A stretch of 64,000 bases of DNA from Luteolibacter algae (lineage in GTDB: Bacteria; Verrucomicrobiota; Verrucomicrobiia; Verrucomicrobiales; Akkermansiaceae): contig NZ_JBHUIT010000026.1 in the NCBI RefSeq assembly GCF_042683045.1, positions 1 to 64,000 of the forward strand, in the 5' to 3' direction. The translations under genes were made by a program, and so were the position numbers. The notes under the pieces are model-generated. The model had not been told where the DNA came from and ran no database searches. It worked only from the letters and a program-made list of their open reading frames with translations. Positions 25,170 through 34,343 of the stretch are shown here, one piece after another (the first letter of the stretch is position 1; the number at the start of each line of letters is the position of its first letter).

Positions 25170-26726
25170 ATGACACGCGATGAATCACTTCCGCTAGACC
25201 GGAAACTCCGGCAGGAAATACTTTTTGCCAGAGAGCGGGTGTATCATTTCGCTCAAGCCACCCCACTTCAATTGCTCTCCCTGCCGGGCAGTGATCTCGA
25301 AATATGGGTGAAACGTGAGGATCTCTCTCCGATCAAAGCCTACAAGTGGCGGGGCGCCGCCAATAGGATGGCGACCCTCACCGAACTGGAGGCCGCCCGT
25401 GGGGTTGTGACAGCATCCGCTGGGAATCACGCCCAAGGGGTGGCTCTGGCTGCAAAAAAGCTCGGGATCCGTGCGCGGATCTACATGCCATGCTCTACTC
25501 CGAAGGTGAAGCAAAACGCGGTGCTCCAGCATGGCGGGGAATACGTTTCCATCCATCTTGTCGGTGATAGTTATGACGAGGCGGTCAAGGCTGCCCGGTC
25601 TGACGAACAAAGCACGAAGGCAATGTATATCCATGCCTACGATGATCTTCAGGTCATGGCAGGGCAGGGCACCCTGGCGGATGAAATCGTGCTTTCCGGA
25701 AACGGTCCTTTTGATGCGGCCTACCTTCAGATCGGCGGTGGCGGAATGGCCGCGGGAGTCTCCACTTGGCTGAAGACTTATTGGCCGGGAATCGAGATCA
25801 TCGGAGTCGAAGGGATCGGACAGGCGTCCATGAAAGCAGCTATAGAGGCGGGGAGACGGATCCAACTACCTCAGGTCGATCTGTTTTGCGACGGAACAGC
25901 GGTGAAACAGGCCGGCGAGCTCCCATTTGAAATCTGCAAAAGCAGTCTGGACCGCATGACTACCGTCACAAACGCGCAAGTCACCTCCGCGATCCGCACA
26001 CTGTGGGAAGGGCTTCGCTGTATTTCCGAGCCTTCTGGCGCGATGGGCTTGGCCGCTGCTCTTGCAGAAAAAGATCGGTTGGCCGGCAAAAAAATCCTGG
26101 TTGTTCTCTGTGGCGCGAACGTTGATTTCCTCCAAATCGGCCGGATCGCCCAGTCCGAAGGCTCCGCCACCCGGCTAAACCGCACCTTGCGCGTCCGCAT
26201 CCCGGAAACCCCGGGAGCGATGCTGAATCTTCTCAACGACAGCTTTTCGGGAATTGATGTCACCGATTTCCAATATGGGAAAACTGATACCGAGAACGCT
26301 TGGCCCTGCTTTACGCTATCGGCCGATTCAGCGGAAGCATTGGCGGCGATCCCGGAAAAGCTGAACAATGGCGGATATCAGTGGGAGGATGTAACGGGCG
26401 CGACGGATATCGATTTCAGAGCCATCCCTCTCCGCGGAGATCTTCTGACCCATCCGGCATTTCTGAGGCTGGATTTTTATGAACGCCCGGGCGCCCTCCA
26501 CGATTTTCTCGCCAAGCGAATTTCCGGCAATGCGAATCTCACCTACTTCAACTACCGTCAATCCGGAGAACGGATCGGGCGCGCCCTGATCGGCCTGGAT
26601 TTTCCCTCAACCTTCGAGCGGGATGCGTTCCTCATGGCAATGCCGCCTCAGGGCGAAGGCTACCGTCTATGCGAGCCCCTCGATAAGGAAACGTCGGCAA
26701 GGCTTGCATCCTCCGGCAAAATATAG
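25170..26726 (+). CDS. ilvA: Threonine ammonia-lyase (biosynthetic)
   Basis: IlvA converts threonine to 2-oxobutanoate and ammonia, the first step of isoleucine synthesis, with PLP. The 518 aa match the long biosynthetic form. Lys59 in SPIKAYKWRGA is the PLP lysine. The substrate loop is TASAGNHAQGVA and the phosphate-binding glycine loop is IGGGGMAAG. Two C-terminal ACT-like regulatory halves follow from about residue 335 (LRVRIPETPGAML and FLRLDFYERPGALHDFL), implying feedback control by isoleucine. It is a single gene; leuCD are 34 kb away. Confidence 0.93.
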   Translation: MTRDESLPLDRKLRQEILFARERVYHFAQATPLQLLSLPGSDLEIWVKREDLSPIKAYKWRGAANRMATLTELEAARGVVTASAGNHAQGVALAAKKLGIRARIYMPCSTPKVKQNAVLQHGGEYVSIHLVGDSYDEAVKAARSDEQSTKAMYIHAYDDLQVMAGQGTLADEIVLSGNGPFDAAYLQIGGGGMAAGVSTWLKTYWPGIEIIGVEGIGQASMKAAIEAGRRIQLPQVDLFCDGTAVKQAGELPFEICKSSLDRMTTVTNAQVTSAIRTLWEGLRCISEPSGAMGLAAALAEKDRLAGKKILVVLCGANVDFLQIGRIAQSEGSATRLNRTLRVRIPETPGAMLNLLNDSFSGIDVTDFQYGKTDTENAWPCFTLSADSAEALAAIPEKLNNGGYQWEDVTGATDIDFRAIPLRGDLLTHPAFLRLDFYERPGALHDFLAKRISGNANLTYFNYRQSGERIGRALIGLDFPSTFERDAFLMAMPPQGEGYRLCEPLDKETSARLASSGKI

Positions 26727-26820
26727 TCAGAGTCTTCAACCCCAAGGGTCCCGGCCTCCCAATAAGCACTCGACACCTACCTCCCCAAGGTCAAACTCCT
26801 CCTAACTTTCCAACACTCTC

Positions 26821-27543
26821 ATGCGGACAGCAATTTTCGGCGATATCCATGCAAACCTAGAAGCTCTGGAAGCTGTAATGGCGGATGCGGAGAGCCAAGG
26901 CGTCACAGATTATGTCTGCCTGGGGGATGTCGTCGGTTACAACGCGGATCCTGTCGCCTGCTTGAACCGTATCAGGGAAATGAACTGCCCAACGGTCAAA
27001 GGAAACCACGACATGGATGCCTCGGAAGACCATCCGCTTGATTCAATGAACCCGGTCGCCGCCGCAGCTCTCCGCTGGACCCGCGAGCAGCTTGATGATG
27101 AGCAGCGCCTCTGGCTGAAACGGTTGAGAATGGTTCGCCAGATTTCCGATTTCACCGTGGTTCACAGCACTTTGGATCAACCTGTCCACTGGAATTACGT
27201 AACGAACCGCTTTGATGCGATGTCGAACTTTTCCTATCAGTTCACACAGCTCTGCTTCCACGGCCACACCCACGTTCCGCGCGTCTACGTTAGAACCGAC
27301 AAGGTCCGGGAAGTCCCTGCAGAATCGATTGCCATCGAGCCCGACGCAAAATATTTCATCAACGCGGGCTCCGTCGGCCAGCCCCGTGATGGAGATCCCA
27401 GAGCCTGCTACGCAATTTTCGATCACGAGAGCAATCTCGTCGTATTCCGTCGTGTTGAATATGATATCGCGACAACCCAGAAAAAGATTCTGGCCGCCGG
27501 CCTCCCTGAAATGCTCGCTGAGCGTATTGCGGAAGGAAGATAG
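26821..27543 (+). CDS. Calcineurin-like metallophosphoesterase
   Basis: A 240-aa cytoplasmic phosphoesterase with all metal motifs in order: GDIHANLEAL (residues 8-17), LGDVVGYNADP, VKGNHDMDA and CFHGHTHVPRV. The compact size and the DxH-GD-GNHD-GHTH set place it with the YfcE/Ap4A-hydrolase-like group. The true substrate is unknown. It has a simple monocistronic setting 94 bp after ilvA. Confidence 0.88.
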   Translation: MRTAIFGDIHANLEALEAVMADAESQGVTDYVCLGDVVGYNADPVACLNRIREMNCPTVKGNHDMDASEDHPLDSMNPVAAAALRWTREQLDDEQRLWLKRLRMVRQISDFTVVHSTLDQPVHWNYVTNRFDAMSNFSYQFTQLCFHGHTHVPRVYVRTDKVREVPAESIAIEPDAKYFINAGSVGQPRDGDPRACYAIFDHESNLVVFRRVEYDIATTQKKILAAGLPEMLAERIAEGR

Positions 27544-27782
27544 GCAGCCGGGAACCGCCCGGGACAGTTGCTGTGGAACCTTGGAATCAATTGCGTGGAA
27601 CTCGCTTTCCCGCTTGACGCTCTGTCAGTGGGCTCTGATTCTCCTCTTCTTCCGCAAAGCTACGCTCGCGGCCTTTCTCAACCTTAAAATAAGGGCTTAA
27701 ATCGATGGGTCGGAACGTTGGTAGATGCGTTAGACCTAACACAACTCTCTTATTTTCAACTTCTTCCATCTACTAACCATCC

Positions 27783-28811
27783 ATGTTCAATAAATTTTTT
27801 GGAAACATGTTTTCCAACGACATCGGAATCGATCTCGGCACTGCCAACACTCTCATCAATGTAAAGGACCACGGAATTGTTCTTCGCGAGCCTTCCGTAG
27901 TAGCAGTAAAAGCTGGCACCAATGAAGTCCTCGCAGTGGGCGATGATGCAAAAAGAATGCTGGGCCGGACACCTGGAAACATTGTAGCCATCCGCCCTCT
28001 CAAAGACGGGGTGATCGCGGACTTCGAGGTCACGGAGGCAATGCTCCGGCATTTCATCAAAAAGGTAAACAAGGGCCGACGCTCCACGCCGCGTGTTTTG
28101 ATCGCCATTCCTTCAGGCATCACAGAGGTGGAGCGCCGTGCCGTCCGTGAATCCGCGGAACAAGCGGGTGCCCGGGAGGTTTATCTTATCGAGGAACCGA
28201 TGGCCGCGGCAATTGGTGTAGGGCTTCCGGTTCAGGAAGCATCCGGAAATATGATTGTCGATATCGGCGGTGGCACCACAGAAGTCGCTTTGATTTCCCT
28301 TTCCGGCATTGTTTACGCACGGTCCGTGCGCACGGCCGGAGACGAGCTGGATGAGTCCATCATTCAATACATGAAGCGTGCCTACAATCTCATGATTGGA
28401 GAGCGCACCTCGGAGGAAATCAAAATCCGCCTTGGTTCCGCAGCTCCCTTGCCCAAGGAAATCACTATGGAGGTCAAAGGTCGCGATCTAGTGGCGGGCC
28501 TTCCGAAGACCATTACAATCACCTCCCAGGAGATCCGCGAGGCCATGGCCGACCCGCTCAGCACCATCGTTGATGCGGTCCGCACCACCCTGGAACGCTG
28601 CCCACCCGAACTAGCCGCCGACCTCGTGGACCGCGGAATCGTTCTCGCTGGCGGAGGTGCCCTCCTCAAGGGGTTGGATCGCCTTCTCCGGGAAGAGACG
28701 GGCCTCCCCGTCCACGTTGCGGAAGATCCTCTCAGCGCAGTAGCGGAAGGCACAGGAAAGGCACTTCAGGAATTGGCTCTTCTGAAGCGGGTCACAAACA
28801 CAGATCGTTGA
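27783..28811 (+). CDS. mreB: Rod shape-determining protein MreB
   Basis: The bacterial actin homologue that guides the elongation machinery along the inner membrane. The 342 aa show the ATP-binding phosphate loops IGIDLGTANTLI (near residue 14) and IVDIGGGTTEVALIS (near 160), with the adenosine-side glycines in GIVLAGGGALLKGLD. The N-terminus has a short amphipathic sequence (MFNKFFGNMF) likely to bind membrane. It heads mreB-mreC-mreD-mrdA-rng. The 240-bp upstream gap holds an inverted repeat GTTAG-AC-CTAAC at 27731-27742 but no clear promoter. Confidence 0.96.
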   Translation: MFNKFFGNMFSNDIGIDLGTANTLINVKDHGIVLREPSVVAVKAGTNEVLAVGDDAKRMLGRTPGNIVAIRPLKDGVIADFEVTEAMLRHFIKKVNKGRRSTPRVLIAIPSGITEVERRAVRESAEQAGAREVYLIEEPMAAAIGVGLPVQEASGNMIVDIGGGTTEVALISLSGIVYARSVRTAGDELDESIIQYMKRAYNLMIGERTSEEIKIRLGSAAPLPKEITMEVKGRDLVAGLPKTITITSQEIREAMADPLSTIVDAVRTTLERCPPELAADLVDRGIVLAGGGALLKGLDRLLREETGLPVHVAEDPLSAVAEGTGKALQELALLKRVTNTDR

Positions 28812-28848
28812 TCCAAGGTATCCGGCTTTCCGGAACTGAAACCCGGTC

Positions 28849-29655
28849 ATGAAACCGCTCAATCTCATTGCTTTACTTCTCTTCCTTGCGGGAGCGACAT
28901 GGGCACTGACGCGCAGTGAACACGTGGTGAGGGAGATTCAGGTCGGGTATTTCAAAGCCATCGCCCCGACTCTCACCGTAGGCTCCACGCTCGAAACAAA
29001 AGCCCGCAAGCTTCTCGAGGAGACAAAACATTCGAAAGCCCTGGAGGCGGAGCTTTCCACAATCCGCCCTGAAATCGGCAGACTGCGCATTATTGAATCC
29101 CGCTTCAACGAGCTTGAGCGGGAGAACAAGGAATTGCGCCACGCTCTTGATTTCAAGAAAGCCACGAATTTTGATGTCGTTGCCGCCCAGATCATACGCC
29201 GCCACCCCACCACTTGGTGGCAGACGATGGAGATCGACGCCGGCGAGGACCGCGGAATCGGCATCCAGCTTTCGGTTTTATCCAACGATGGCCTTGTGGG
29301 TATTATCGACCGTCCCTTCAAACACCGATCCTCGGTATTGCTCATCACGGATGAAAAATGCCAGGTTTCAGTCCGCGTTGAGGGCTCGCCGGAAGTCGGC
29401 ATTCTCAGTGGGCAGCGTGGCGAGTTCGACAGGAACCCGACATTGCGCCTCCGTTTCCTTTCAAAAGATGCAGCCCTGAAGCCAGGACAACGCGTCTTCA
29501 CCACCGGACGAGGTGGCATTTTTCAACCCAATATTTTAGTTGGAACCATTATCTCGGTTGAAAAAGGCCCGCTCGATTCGGAAGCCTTGGTCGCACCCGC
29601 TGTGGATCTCAGCGACCTAGGAACTGTATTCGTCGTGCTTTCTGAAAACCCTTGA
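28849..29655 (+). CDS. mreC: Rod shape-determining protein MreC
   Basis: A 268-aa bitopic protein that bridges MreB to PBP2 in the periplasm. It has one N-terminal membrane helix (about 4-22), then a coiled coil (about 45-95; ELSTIRPEIGRLRIIESRFN) and the beta-barrel MreC domain (WQTMEIDAGEDRGI, VLSNDGLVGIID, GGIFQPNILVG). It starts 37 bp after mreB and is followed 12 bp later by the mreD-like gene. Confidence 0.94.
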   Translation: MKPLNLIALLLFLAGATWALTRSEHVVREIQVGYFKAIAPTLTVGSTLETKARKLLEETKHSKALEAELSTIRPEIGRLRIIESRFNELERENKELRHALDFKKATNFDVVAAQIIRRHPTTWWQTMEIDAGEDRGIGIQLSVLSNDGLVGIIDRPFKHRSSVLLITDEKCQVSVRVEGSPEVGILSGQRGEFDRNPTLRLRFLSKDAALKPGQRVFTTGRGGIFQPNILVGTIISVEKGPLDSEALVAPAVDLSDLGTVFVVLSENP

Positions 29656-29667
29656 TAATCCAATCGC

Positions 29668-30246
29668 TTGTTTCGCTACAATCTCAGCACAGTTTTTCTT
29701 CTGCTAGCCGCATTTCTTTTGCAGCAGTTCGTGCCTGCGTTCACCGGCCTGAGTCATTCGCGGGTGCTTATCGTGCACTTGGTTTTCCTCTGTTGCGCAG
29801 TCAGCGTGGCGACACCGACAATGTTACTCCTGGCGCTCATCGCAGGGACCTTGTGGGATGCGCATTGCTCGCTTGCGCCAATCATTGCTGACTCGGAAGT
29901 CTATACCCAGCCTGTGGAGTCACTTCGCTTCGGCTACTCGATACTCCTGTTTGCTGCGATGGGCTTTCTCATGCAAGGCCTCAACCCGCTTTTCCGGCAG
30001 GGAAAATGGCAATTTTCCGCCCTATTGACGGGTATAGCCATCTTCCTTTACCTCACGGCGGAGTTTATTCTCATTTCATTTGTCAGGGGTGATTTCACCA
30101 TCACCCGATCTATCATCAGGCTTCTGACTTATACCTCTTTGCTAACCATGCTATTTTCGCCGTTGGTGTTTTGGCTTCTGTTCCGGATAGCAAAATTGTT
30201 TGATCATTCATTGTATCCGGAAGCCCATAAATCAAAACGCAGATAA
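29668..30246 (+). CDS. mreD: Rod shape-determining protein MreD-like
   Basis: A 192-aa integral membrane protein with five or six hydrophobic helices, beginning at TTG 29668. Sequence in this family is poorly conserved; the call rests mainly on size, topology and place between mreC and mrdA. Phrases such as ALIAGTLWDAHCS recall the MreD pattern GlxxDxxxg. It is required with MreC for rod elongation in model species. Confidence 0.8.
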   Translation: MFRYNLSTVFLLLAAFLLQQFVPAFTGLSHSRVLIVHLVFLCCAVSVATPTMLLLALIAGTLWDAHCSLAPIIADSEVYTQPVESLRFGYSILLFAAMGFLMQGLNPLFRQGKWQFSALLTGIAIFLYLTAEFILISFVRGDFTITRSIIRLLTYTSLLTMLFSPLVFWLLFRIAKLFDHSLYPEAHKSKRR

Positions 30247-30254
30247 CCAATTCC

Positions 30255-32456
30255 GTGGAACCTCGCTACAGATTACGATTATACATCCTCACTGCCTTCA
30301 TTCTTGTAGGTTTCGGCACACTTCTTTCCCGACTGCACGAATTCCAGATCGAGCGCAAGGATGAGTTCCAGGCTCTTGTCCCGGGAAACCGCACAGTGAC
30401 TGTCCGGGAACCGGGCATCCGGGGTGAAATCACTGATCGCAACGGAATTCCCCTCGCGAGAAATCTCCGTAACTACGTGGTTTCCTTTAATCTGGAGGAA
30501 ATTCTTCACGCCTACCGCCTGCAACACAGCGAAAGCCCGACCCTGGAGCGGCTCACCACCCAGAACGGTCTCCCGCGCAAGCGCTCCGAGAAAGACATCG
30601 TCACCATCGTCAACGAGTGGACGATCAAACCGCTCCAGGAGCTGGGGTTGGCAAAAAACTATAACGCCGCAGCTCTCCGCACCCATTATCTGACCCATGG
30701 CGGCCTGGTGCCCTTCACCTATCGTGCGGATCTCACCTACGAGGATTTCGCGCGTATCGCAGAGCGGAACCTGGAATTCCCGGGCGTATCGCTTGGCATC
30801 CGCCCCCAGCGCCAGTATGCGTATGGAACCTTGGCATCCCACGTCCTCGGATACCTGAAACAGTGGGAAAAAGGGGATATTTCCTCCGCCGATAAACGCG
30901 CTTACGACCATTATATCGGTGAGGAAAAGGGAATCGCCGGAGTGGAGGCAACCATGGACGAGTATCTCCGTGGCCCGGAAGGCCGCAAGACCATCCTCAA
31001 AGACGAGAAAAGCCGCACGATTGGCATGCTCGACTATACAAAACCCGGCATAGGCGCGCAGGTAGAACTAAGCATCGATGCCCGGCTACAATATCTCCTG
31101 GAGAATACTCTCCGCCGGGCAGGCCGCGCGGCAGGAGTCGTCATGGACGTGAAGACCGGCGAAGTCCTAGCCATGGCCTCGGTTCCCGATTATGATCCGA
31201 ATGCTTTCATTCCATCCATTTCCAGAGAGCAATTTCTCGCCTACAATTCCAACCCCCAGCTCTCTCCTTTCACCAATCGCGCAATCACCTCATTTACTCC
31301 GGGTTCCACGATGAAAGTCCCGACTGCGGTTGCCGGAGCGATCCAGGGGATGGCGAATCGCTCTTTCACCTGTGATGGCTATGTCCCCTTCGGGAATCAC
31401 AAGATCGGTTGCTGGATTTACAATATGAAAGGCGGCAGCCACGGCTCTCTGACTTTACCGAAAGCCCTTCAGCAGTCGTGCAATCCCTATTTCAACAAGT
31501 TGGCAAACACCATCGGCTGGAAAGCAATGGTAGATGGTTGCTCAATGGTCGGAATCGGAAAAAAAACCGGAATCGAGCTCCCGAACGAGGATCCCGGCAT
31601 TCTACCCGGCTCCCGTGCATGGCGTGCATCTGTTCCTGGCGCGGCAATGACTCCCGCACTCACTGCCATGCTGTCAATCGGCCAGGGAGACACCATGGCC
31701 AGCCCCCTACAGATGGCGGCCATGGTCTCAACGGTGGCGAACGGCGGTAAATACTATCAGCCCCGTGTTGTCAAAAAGGTCACAGCAGAAAACGGCGAGG
31801 TTTTGGTTCCGGATTTTCCGAAGCTCGAAGTCGATCTCCTGCAATCCGGCGTGAAGGAGAGCGATCTGGCCCTTATTCGCAAAGGAATGTATATGGCCGT
31901 CAATGAAGCTGGCGGCACCGCCGGGAAAGTCCGCATGGAAGACATCCAGGTCGCCGCTAAATCCGGCACCGCACAAACCGTTGATAACGGTAAGAAATCG
32001 AACAATTCATGGATCATTTCCTTCGCTCCGTATGAAGAGCCACGCTACGCGGTGGTCGTCATGGCCCAAGCCGCCGGCTCCGGGGGTGGCGTTTGCGGGC
32101 CTCTGGTGAACATGATTTACACAGGAATTTTTGCTCAGGAAAACGGCATGCGTCTTCCGCTCAAACCCCAAACCGAGTATCAGGGGCACCTCAAATTCAT
32201 CGAAGGCATCGAGCCTATCAAAGACGTTCTTGCAGCTATTGAAGCTTCGGAAATTCCGGTTGCGGATCCTGATGCTCCTGTCACTGCGGCAGCCGAAGGC
32301 GATGAAATCGGTGAAACGGGTGACGAGGTAGGCGATATCCTGCCGGAAGCTCCCGCCAATAACACTCCAGCTATAACTTCTCCAAAACCCACCATTACCC
32401 AGGAAACAGACCGCGAGGGACAAGTCATTCCCCGAGCCACTCCCATCAATGAGTGA
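30255..32456 (+). CDS. mrdA: Penicillin-binding protein 2 (elongasome transpeptidase)
   Basis: A class B PBP of 733 aa that cross-links peptidoglycan during rod elongation. It has a membrane anchor (about 8-25), a pedestal/dimerisation domain (about 55-260), and a transpeptidase domain with SxxK in PGSTMKVP, SxN in QQSCNPYF and KTG-type KSGTAQT. The C-terminus adds about 110 residues rich in Ala, Glu and Pro after the catalytic fold, probably disordered. The start is GTG 30255, 8 bp after mreD. The usual partner gene rodA does not follow; rng does. Confidence 0.94.
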   Translation: MEPRYRLRLYILTAFILVGFGTLLSRLHEFQIERKDEFQALVPGNRTVTVREPGIRGEITDRNGIPLARNLRNYVVSFNLEEILHAYRLQHSESPTLERLTTQNGLPRKRSEKDIVTIVNEWTIKPLQELGLAKNYNAAALRTHYLTHGGLVPFTYRADLTYEDFARIAERNLEFPGVSLGIRPQRQYAYGTLASHVLGYLKQWEKGDISSADKRAYDHYIGEEKGIAGVEATMDEYLRGPEGRKTILKDEKSRTIGMLDYTKPGIGAQVELSIDARLQYLLENTLRRAGRAAGVVMDVKTGEVLAMASVPDYDPNAFIPSISREQFLAYNSNPQLSPFTNRAITSFTPGSTMKVPTAVAGAIQGMANRSFTCDGYVPFGNHKIGCWIYNMKGGSHGSLTLPKALQQSCNPYFNKLANTIGWKAMVDGCSMVGIGKKTGIELPNEDPGILPGSRAWRASVPGAAMTPALTAMLSIGQGDTMASPLQMAAMVSTVANGGKYYQPRVVKKVTAENGEVLVPDFPKLEVDLLQSGVKESDLALIRKGMYMAVNEAGGTAGKVRMEDIQVAAKSGTAQTVDNGKKSNNSWIISFAPYEEPRYAVVVMAQAAGSGGGVCGPLVNMIYTGIFAQENGMRLPLKPQTEYQGHLKFIEGIEPIKDVLAAIEASEIPVADPDAPVTAAAEGDEIGETGDEVGDILPEAPANNTPAITSPKPTITQETDREGQVIPRATPINE

Positions 32457-32504
32457 TCATCCGTTTCCCGTAATAACTCAGACAATTTCAAACAAACTTA
32501 ACAA

Positions 32505-34091
32505 GTGATTCAAAAAATTAAACGACTCCTGGGCATCGGCACCGCCGACCCCTCACAAGGCAATTCAATTATCGTAAATGTAGAAAAACTCGAACGCCGC
32601 GTCGCCCTCCTGGAGGACGGTGTGCTGGAAGAATACACGGTCGAGCGGGAGGGCGACCAAAATATCGTTGGGGGCATCTTCAAAGGACGTGTCAAAAACA
32701 TTGAACAAGGGTTGAAAGCCATGTTCGTAGACATTGGCCTGGATAAAAACGCGTTCCTCCATTTCTGGGATGCCATCCCCGCAGCATTGGACGGCGGCTT
32801 GGAAGAAATCCAGAGGGAAGGAACTAAAAAGCCGCAGAAAAAAATCACCTCAAAGGACATCCCGAACATCTATCCGGTGGGATCGGAAATCGTCATCCAG
32901 GTCTCGAAAGGCCCGATCGGCACGAAGGGCCCGCGGGTCACAACCAATATTTCGCTCGCCGGCCGCTATCTTGTGTTGATGCCTTTTACCGAGCAGTTCG
33001 GTATCTCACGCAAGATCGATGACCCAAAAGAGCGTCAACGCCTCCGCCGTATTGTCCAAAAACTCTCCGTTCCGGAAGGAATGGGGATCATTATGCGCAC
33101 GGTCGCCCAAGGAACACGCGCACGACACTTCGTCCGCGATCTGGCAATGCTCCTCGAGCAATGGGACAACATCGACAAACGCCGCGCGAATAATCCCGCT
33201 CCTTGCTGCATTTTCCAGGAGCCCGGGCTGATCGAACGCACCGCACGCGATTTCCTCACGGATGAGATCGATCAAGTCCTCTGTGACGATGAGGAAACCA
33301 CGGAGTTCATCCGGGAAGTCGCGGGTAAAATCTCCCGCCGTGCCAAGCGCCGCATTCATTACTTGCCTACCGCCACTCAACCGATCTTTGAGCGGGTCAA
33401 TATCCAGAAACAAATCGATGAGGCTTTCTCACGCCAGGTATGGCTGAAATGCGGAGGTTACATCGTCATCGATGAAACGGAGGCCCTCATCTCTGTCGAC
33501 GTAAACACGGGCCGTAACCGTGGCTCCAAGGATGTCGATAAAATGATTCTCCAGACAAACATCGAGTCCGCGGAGGAAGTCGCCCGCCAGCTACGCCTGC
33601 GTAACATCGGTGGTCTGGTGGTCGTCGATTTCATCGATATGCGTCATCGCAAAGACCAGATGGCCGTCTACAAGGCGATGAAGGAACGCGTCAAAAAAGA
33701 TAAGGCGAAAACCCAAATCCTGCAGATTTCCCCGATTGGCCTGATGGAAATGACCCGTCAGCGTCTCAACGAATCCCTCCGCGATTCCATGTATGAACCC
33801 TGCCCATACTGCCAGGGGCGCGGTCGCGTAAAGACTCCGATGACCATGTCCATCGAGATCCAGCGCCGTCTGAACACCATTATTCAGAGCCGCCGGGATC
33901 AAGTGGGCGACCTGATCGTTATCGTAAACTCGGATGTCCTCAACCGTTTCAAACAGGAAGACGCGAAAGTATTGGTTGAGCTGGAACGCTCCCACTCCGG
34001 CCGTTTGATCTTCCGCTCGGATCCAACGCTCAATCGCGAGCGTTATGCGGTCATCGACGCATCCACCGAGAAAACGATCGAGCAGGGCTAG
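32505..34091 (+). CDS. rng: Ribonuclease G/E family endoribonuclease
   Basis: A single-strand endoribonuclease that matures 16S rRNA 5' ends and starts mRNA decay. The 528 aa are RNase G-sized and lack the long RNase E C-terminal scaffold. An S1 RNA-binding domain lies at about 35-130 (FKGRVKNIEQGLKAMFVDIG). The catalytic DNase I-like domain has the metal aspartates in ISVDVNTGR and VVVDFIDMRH, and the zinc-link is CPYCQGRGRV. It starts at GTG 32505, 48 bp after mrdA. Linkage of rng with mre genes is also seen in proteobacteria. Confidence 0.94.
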   Translation: MIQKIKRLLGIGTADPSQGNSIIVNVEKLERRVALLEDGVLEEYTVEREGDQNIVGGIFKGRVKNIEQGLKAMFVDIGLDKNAFLHFWDAIPAALDGGLEEIQREGTKKPQKKITSKDIPNIYPVGSEIVIQVSKGPIGTKGPRVTTNISLAGRYLVLMPFTEQFGISRKIDDPKERQRLRRIVQKLSVPEGMGIIMRTVAQGTRARHFVRDLAMLLEQWDNIDKRRANNPAPCCIFQEPGLIERTARDFLTDEIDQVLCDDEETTEFIREVAGKISRRAKRRIHYLPTATQPIFERVNIQKQIDEAFSRQVWLKCGGYIVIDETEALISVDVNTGRNRGSKDVDKMILQTNIESAEEVARQLRLRNIGGLVVVDFIDMRHRKDQMAVYKAMKERVKKDKAKTQILQISPIGLMEMTRQRLNESLRDSMYEPCPYCQGRGRVKTPMTMSIEIQRRLNTIIQSRRDQVGDLIVIVNSDVLNRFKQEDAKVLVELERSHSGRLIFRSDPTLNRERYAVIDASTEKTIEQG

Positions 34092-34119
34092 ATCAACCCC
34101 CTTTCATCACTCTTCCGGA

Positions 34120-34157
34120 AAACGCCTTGGGAAAAATTCCTGAGGCGTTCTTTTTGT
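34120..34157 (+). terminator. Terminator of the mre-rng operon
   Basis: A hairpin pairing AACGCCT (from about 34121) with AGGCGTT (ending 34149) is followed by the T-rich TTCTTTTTG. It lies 30 bp past the rng stop. Confidence 0.75.
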
Positions 34158-34343
34158 TTGGCGACGTAACCAGAACCGCGGAAACAGAGCCAAAAACTGC
34201 CAACAATTAACAACTCCTCCGCCAGATCTTGCAATTCTTCCAGAAATCGATCTCTTCACTCGCTGGTGCTTGCAATTTTCATCTGCGGCATGTCCCCTGC
34301 TCTAAACCGTTCACCGCAACACTTTAAGACAACCAACGAAATC

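Noticed and set aside
24806..25171. 121-codon minus-strand frame in the gap before ilvA
   Set aside because: The product lacks coherent segments, and the opposite strand frame at 24903-25109 has a much better protein character (signal peptide).
34228..34277. Direct repeat CTTGCAATT twice, 41 bp apart, upstream of pyk
   Set aside because: Nine bases twice in AT-rich sequence is likely to occur by chance; no regulator site is recognised.
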